Source: Nitrosomonas sp.
GTDB taxonomy: Bacteria > Pseudomonadota > Gammaproteobacteria > Burkholderiales > Nitrosomonadaceae
Assembly: GCF_019752415.1 (NCBI RefSeq)
Contig: NZ_JAIEME010000011.1
Coordinates: forward strand, 1 to 64,000
Reading direction: 5' to 3'
Length of the DNA stretch: 64,000 bases
A model generated the notes under the pieces. It saw only the letters and a list, made by a program, of their open reading frames with translations. It did not search any database and was not told where the DNA came from. The translations under genes and the position numbers were made by a program. Positions 59,549 to 64,000 of the stretch are shown piece after piece (position 1 is the stretch's first letter; each line of letters begins with the position of its first letter).

Positions 59549-59640
59549 AATTTTTTACCCCTATTCCCCTTTCTTCCCTATAAAATTCGAAAAACGAGTT
59601 TTATCTTACTTTAAGTTTTCTTCCTGAAGTGGAGAGCATA

Positions 59641-61173
59641 ATGCAAGAGCATTTGATTATTTTTGATACGACGTTGCGTGATGGTGAACAAAGTCCTGGT
59701 GCGTCCATGACTAAAGAAGAAAAGGTGCGCATCGCCTGGCAGCTGGAACGTATGGGTGTGGATGTTATTGAAGCCGGATTTCCAGCAGCATCTAACGGAG
59801 ATTTTGAAGCTGTTAAAGCGGTGGCTGACTCGGTGAAAGCAAGTGTGGTATGTGGATTGGCACGTGCGATAGAGGCTGATATTCAGCGTGCAGGTGAAGC
59901 GTTAAAAGGTGCACAATCGGCGCGTATCCATACGTTTATTGCGACATCACCGATCCATATGAAGAATAAGCTAAGGATGTCACCTGATCAGGTGATTACA
60001 CAAGCCGTGAAGGCTGTGAAATGGGCACGCCAGTATACCGATAATGTTGAGTTCTCTCCGGAAGATGCCGGCCGCTCGGAAATAGATTTCTTGTGCCAGA
60101 TACTTGAAGCTGTTATTGACGCAGGTGCGACGACATTGAATATTCCAGATACGGTGGGCTATACCATGCCGGACCAGTTTGGTAAGTTGATTCGTAGTTT
60201 GCGTGAACGTATTCCTAATTCGGATAAAGCGATTTTTTCGGTACATTGCCATAATGATTTAGGATTAGCGGTCGCTAATTCGTTGGCTGCCGTGATGCAT
60301 GGCGCGAGGCAAGTGGAATGCACCATTAATGGCTTAGGAGAGAGGGCAGGCAATGCTTCGCTGGAAGAGGTCGTTATGGCTGTGCGAACGCGACAGGATT
60401 ATTTTCCCTGTGATACAAAAATAGATGCCAGACATATTGTGTCGGCAAGTAAACTGGTTTCCGGCATTACCGGTTTTCCGGTACAACCCAATAAAGCGAT
60501 TGTTGGAGCCAATGCTTTTGCACATGAATCAGGTATTCACCAGGATGGGGTGCTGAAACACCGAGAAACCTATGAAATCATGCGCGCAGAAGATGTTGGT
60601 TGGGGTGCAAACAAGTTATTACTGGGGAAACATTCCGGTCGTAATGCATTCCGTAATCGTCTTATGGAGTTAGGCATTGAGCTGGAGTCGGAAGAAATGC
60701 TCAATAATACTTTTATGCGTTTCAAGGAGTTGGCGGATAAGAAGCACGAGATATTTGATGAAGACCTCCATGCGTTGGTTTCAGATGAAGTATTGGTACT
60801 GCAGGAGCGCTACCGGTTAATATCACTTACCATTCACTGTGAAACAGGTGAAGTCCCTTATGCACGTATTGTGATTTCTGAAGATGGAAGTGAAATGCAC
60901 GCTGAATCTCAAGGAAGCGGTCCGGTGGATGCGACTTTCCGTGCGATTGAAATGCTACTATCCAGTGGGGTTAAATTGCAATTATTTTCGGTTAACAATA
61001 TTACCAGTGGAACGGATGCACAAGGAGAAGTAACTGTACGGCTACAGAAGTCTGACCGTATCGTCAATGGAAATGGCGCAGATACCGATATAGTCGTGGC
61101 GTCAGCAAAAGCCTATCTCAGTGCACTCAATAAGCTGCACAGCAAGCTGGAACGTGCTCATCCGCAGGTGTGA
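59641..61173 (+). CDS. leuA: 2-Isopropylmalate synthase
   Basis: 510 residues from the ATG at 59641 ([11 protein letters not shown]) with GGAGAG 6 bases upstream; the track's earlier start at 59629 lacks one. [16 protein letters not shown] carries the catalytic Asp, [19 protein letters not shown] the metal-binding HxH, and the C-terminal regulatory domain (residues 390-510) should bind leucine for feedback inhibition. It commits 2-ketoisovalerate to leucine. Confidence 0.97.
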   Translation: MQEHLIIFDTTLRDGEQSPGASMTKEEKVRIAWQLERMGVDVIEAGFPAASNGDFEAVKAVADSVKASVVCGLARAIEADIQRAGEALKGAQSARIHTFIATSPIHMKNKLRMSPDQVITQAVKAVKWARQYTDNVEFSPEDAGRSEIDFLCQILEAVIDAGATTLNIPDTVGYTMPDQFGKLIRSLRERIPNSDKAIFSVHCHNDLGLAVANSLAAVMHGARQVECTINGLGERAGNASLEEVVMAVRTRQDYFPCDTKIDARHIVSASKLVSGITGFPVQPNKAIVGANAFAHESGIHQDGVLKHRETYEIMRAEDVGWGANKLLLGKHSGRNAFRNRLMELGIELESEEMLNNTFMRFKELADKKHEIFDEDLHALVSDEVLVLQERYRLISLTIHCETGEVPYARIVISEDGSEMHAESQGSGPVDATFRAIEMLLSSGVKLQLFSVNNITSGTDAQGEVTVRLQKSDRIVNGNGADTDIVVASAKAYLSALNKLHSKLERAHPQV

Positions 61174-61223
61174 CTGAATTGAGTATGTATATAAGAATTA
61201 AAAGGAAGTTTTGCAACAAAGTG

Positions 61224-61703
61224 ATGAAACACAAACTGATAGTATTGTTTTGTTTGGTAACACTGATAGTAAGTGGTCAGGTGCAAGCATTTCAGTTTCA
61301 AGATGCAACAGGGAAGATTCATAAACTGACAGACTATAAAGGGCGGTGGGTATTGGTTAATTTTTGGGCAACTTGGTGCCCGCCGTGTTTAAAAGAAATT
61401 CCTGATTTGATTGCGTTATATGAGAGCCGAAAAGATATTATGGTAATTGGTGTGGCAATGGATTTTAGTGATTCGCAAGTGGTTATGGATTTTGTTCAGT
61501 CGATGTCAATTACATATCCCACGGTTTTGGGTGATCGGCAGATTGCCTCTCAACTCGACGATATTTCACTTCTGCCCAGTACTTATTTTTTTGATCCTGA
61601 TGGGAAACCAGCTGCTCGCCAGCTTGGGATCATCTCGAGAGAAAGTATAGAAGCGTTTATTAAGTCAAAGTCAATTGGAAAAAGTGTGGACCAAACACGC
61701 TAA
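61224..61703 (+). CDS. TlpA-family thioredoxin-like protein
   Basis: About 159 residues from the ATG at 61224. MKHKLIVLFCLVTLIVSGQV is a signal peptide ending AFQF. LVNFWATWCPPCLKEIPDL carries the CxxC redox site of TlpA/ResA proteins, and LPSTYFFDPDG has the cis-Pro. It probably reduces periplasmic or outer-membrane disulfides, perhaps in cytochrome c maturation. The track start at 61170 overlaps leuA; ATG at 61185 is another option. Confidence 0.86.
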   Translation: MKHKLIVLFCLVTLIVSGQVQAFQFQDATGKIHKLTDYKGRWVLVNFWATWCPPCLKEIPDLIALYESRKDIMVIGVAMDFSDSQVVMDFVQSMSITYPTVLGDRQIASQLDDISLLPSTYFFDPDGKPAARQLGIISRESIEAFIKSKSIGKSVDQTR

Positions 61704-61760
61704 TATATTTGATTCAGTTTTTCGATTGATAATCCATAGGAATCCTAATTATTTATTTGG

Positions 61761-62351
61761 CTATGATGCGGTATAACGCCATGTAGTCTGCCATTTATTA
61801 AACACAAGCTGTGGGTAAGTAATTTCACCCAAACTGCCATTATATCGTCCAAGAGCACGGAAATAATCGCCTTTCTCCTTATTGAGGTAATGGCGCAGAA
61901 TGGTACATCCATAACGTAAATTAACACGCAAATGAAAAAGATTGTGATCCCGATGACCAATGGCTTCAGTCCAGAATGGCATCACTTGCATATAGCCGCG
62001 CGCGCCCGCATGCGAAAGTGCGTATTTCTTGAAACCACTTTCAACTTGAATCACACTTAACACAAGTTGCGGATCCAATCCTGCACGCGTTGCTTCATAA
62101 AAAACTGTTCTCAGAAATTCTTCCCGTTCGATTGGATCGGGTATGAATTTCTCTAAGCGGCGACTCATGCTGATAAGCCAAGTAATACTGTCAGCTACGG
62201 CGGCATATTCAGTGTATGAAGCGGCCTGATCACTCCTTTCATGGAGAATAACTGTCTGGGTATTGGCAGAAAGCGTTTCATAATGCAGATTATTGGCATG
62301 TATGACGCCTGTAAAGAGCAAAAGTAGTATCGTGCAGATTAGTTTGTACAT
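61761..62351 (-). CDS. Lytic murein transglycosylase, SLT domain
   Basis: 196 residues. A signal peptide (about residues 1-19, ending THA-like GVIHA) precedes an SLT domain: [20 protein letters not shown] with the catalytic Glu, [12 protein letters not shown] and LGRYNGSLG. It cleaves glycan strands to form 1,6-anhydromuramoyl ends in the periplasm. It overlaps the end of proS by 13 bases and is probably translated from the proS mRNA. Confidence 0.92.
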   Translation of the reverse strand: MYKLICTILLLLFTGVIHANNLHYETLSANTQTVILHERSDQAASYTEYAAVADSITWLISMSRRLEKFIPDPIEREEFLRTVFYEATRAGLDPQLVLSVIQVESGFKKYALSHAGARGYMQVMPFWTEAIGHRDHNLFHLRVNLRYGCTILRHYLNKEKGDYFRALGRYNGSLGEITYPQLVFNKWQTTWRYTAS

Positions 62352-64000
62352 ATTTTATTTGCTATAAATGAAAAAATTAGGTCCATGGGTATCGCTTGTG
62401 ATGCTTGATCTTTTCTTCCTTGATATTCAATGATGGATTGCTTAAGCCCTCGTTCGCCAATCACAATCCGATGCGGAATACCTATTAACTCCATATCGGC
62501 GAACATGACACCAGGGCGTTCGTCACGATCATCTAAAAGCACTTCGATTTGAGCATCTGAAAACTGTTGATACAGTTTTTCCACGGCGTCTTTTACCAAA
62601 CTACTTTTCTGCAGACCAATCGGTATGATTGCAAGCTGAAAGGGTGCCATCGTGGCTGGAAAAATGATGCCATGATCATCGTGATTTTGTTCAATGGCGG
62701 CGGCAACAATGCGTGAAATACCGATACCATAGCAACCCATTTCCATGTATTGGGTTTGACCCGATTCGTCGAGATAGCTGGCTTTCATAATTTCAGAATA
62801 TTTTGTACGCAACTGGAAAATATGGCCTACTTCAATTCCGCGGCAGATTTCTAGTCTTCCTTTACCGTCCGGAGAATCATCACCTGCAACAACATTTCGG
62901 ATATCGAAAACATGATCGGGTATTTTGAGGTCACGATCAAAATTCACCTGAGTCAGATGAACCCCTTCTTTGTTTGCCCCACAAACAAAGTTATTCATAC
63001 TCATGACAGTTTGATCAGCAATCACACAAGTATCTAATCCAACGGGACCAATGTATCCAGGTATTGTTCCAGTCTCAAGTAGAATATCTGATTCGCTTGC
63101 CATCTGGAACTCGGATAAAAAGGGTATTCTCCTCACTTTTAATTCGTTGAGTTGATGATCACCCCGCAGTAATAGTAAAAATATTTTATTATTTGCCTTT
63201 ACTGCAAGGGTTTTGATTGTTTTTTGTAATGGTATTTCTAAGAATTCCGCAACTTCAATACAGGTTTTTTTATTGGGCGTTGGGATTTTCAGCATAACAC
63301 CTTCGGGTTTAGCCCGTTCTTGTTGTGCTGATAATGCCCTAGCCAACTCAATATTGGCGGCATAATCTGATTCTGGACAAAATGCGATCGCATCCTCACC
63401 GGATTCAGCTAAGACATGAAATTCATGTGAACCACTGCCTCCTATAGCACCAGTATCAGCCGCAACGGCACGAAATTTTAAACCAAGACGTGTAAAAATA
63501 CGGCTATAGGTTTCATACATGAGTTGATAGGTTTGCATCAGACTGTTTTCATCAGTGTGGAAAGAATACGCATCTTTCATTAAGAATTCTCGTGCACGCA
63601 TTACTCCAAAACGTGGTCGAATTTCATCACGAAATTTTGTTTGTATTTGATAGAAATTGAGTGGTAATTGACGATAGCTTTTGATTTCTCTGCGTGCTAT
63701 GTCGGTTATGATTTCCTCATGCGTTGGGCCAAAACAGAAATCATGCTCATGCCGATCTTTGATTTTTAGCATTTGTGGACCGAATACATCCCATCTTCCA
63801 GTTTCTTGCCATAATTCAGCAGGTTGTATCGCAGGCATCAAAACTTCTATAGCGCCACTTTTATTCATTTCATCACGAACAATGTTTTCTATTTTTCGTA
63901 GTACTCTTAAACCCATCGGCATCCAAGTATATAGTCCACTACCTAAGCGTTTGATTAGCCCGGCGCGTAGCATAAGTTTGTGACTGACTAGCTCTGCTTC
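62339..64000 (-). CDS. proS: Prolyl-tRNA synthetase, 5' end outside window
   Basis: At least 553 residues; reading continues through [16 protein letters not shown] to the right edge, so the true start lies beyond it (E. coli ProRS has 572). Class II motifs: [19 protein letters not shown], motif 2 [16 protein letters not shown], and motif 3 [15 protein letters not shown]. The bacterial-type INS editing insert is between motifs 2 and 3. It charges tRNA-Pro. The lytic transglycosylase gene follows with a 13-base overlap. Confidence 0.97.
   Translation of the reverse strand, partial: EAELVSHKLMLRAGLIKRLGSGLYTWMPMGLRVLRKIENIVRDEMNKSGAIEVLMPAIQPAELWQETGRWDVFGPQMLKIKDRHEHDFCFGPTHEEIITDIARREIKSYRQLPLNFYQIQTKFRDEIRPRFGVMRAREFLMKDAYSFHTDENSLMQTYQLMYETYSRIFTRLGLKFRAVAADTGAIGGSGSHEFHVLAESGEDAIAFCPESDYAANIELARALSAQQERAKPEGVMLKIPTPNKKTCIEVAEFLEIPLQKTIKTLAVKANNKIFLLLLRGDHQLNELKVRRIPFLSEFQMASESDILLETGTIPGYIGPVGLDTCVIADQTVMSMNNFVCGANKEGVHLTQVNFDRDLKIPDHVFDIRNVVAGDDSPDGKGRLEICRGIEVGHIFQLRTKYSEIMKASYLDESGQTQYMEMGCYGIGISRIVAAAIEQNHDDHGIIFPATMAPFQLAIIPIGLQKSSLVKDAVEKLYQQFSDAQIEVLLDDRDERPGVMFADMELIGIPHRIVIGERGLKQSIIEYQGRKDQASQAIPMDLIFSFIANKICTN

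Overview
The window looks like a chromosomal segment of a betaproteobacterium, most probably an ammonia oxidiser of the Nitrosomonas group. This is inferred from protein style and gene order (tuf-S10-spc-alpha followed by birA/coaX, engB-hemB, mrcA divergent from pilMNOPQ, ilv genes-psd-pssA-leuA). I ran no database search. Nearly all of it is housekeeping DNA. I see no phage, integrase, transposase, CRISPR array, tRNA or rRNA.

Region 1 (1-14389) is one long ribosomal protein array: the 3' end of tuf, then S10 to S17, a 171-base spacer with a strong palindrome, then L14 to L15, secY, infA, rpmJ, S13, S11, S4, rpoA and L17. It is visibly AT-rich and uses many AGA, CGA and ATA codons, which is unexpected for the most highly expressed genes. 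Region 2 (14474-18080) carries birA, coaX, engB and hemB. Between engB and hemB lies a minus-strand structured element ending in a strong intrinsic terminator, which I take to be an anti-hemB type RNA.

Region 3 (18104-26801) holds mrcA (PBP1A) divergent from the type IV pilus alignment/secretin operon pilMNOPQ, then trmL and a comF-like gene. Region 4 (26933-31447) is the compact biotin operon bioB-bioF-bioH-bioC-bioD; bioA is not here, and the BirA in region 2 has the DNA-binding domain needed to act as repressor. Region 5 (31448-35831) is the accessory part: orphan and small membrane proteins, a DUF202 protein, a DUF4177 protein, a 2H phosphoesterase, and two short inverted-repeat elements (32865-32947 and 33714-33831).

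Region 6 (36041-48610) is signalling and surface biology: CheV, an EAL-HDOD protein, a CPBP membrane protease, an assimilatory APS/PAPS reductase, prolyl iminopeptidase, a patatin phospholipase, a TerC-type membrane protein, then a run UspA - metallo-beta-lactamase-fold cyclic nucleotide phosphodiesterase - GAF/PulE ATPase, facing a type IV pilin gene with a convincing sigma-54 promoter. Region 7 (48748-64000) returns to core metabolism: glnE, nitrilase, tldD, the branched-chain/phospholipid set ilvB-ilvH-ilvC-psd-pssA-leuA (with a possible leucine leader peptide before leuA), a TlpA-like thioredoxin, a small lytic transglycosylase and proS, which runs off the right edge.

No clearly new multi-gene system is visible. 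The best leads are the anti-hemB RNA, the GAF/PulE-phosphodiesterase pairing, the leuA leader and the two mobile-looking repeats.
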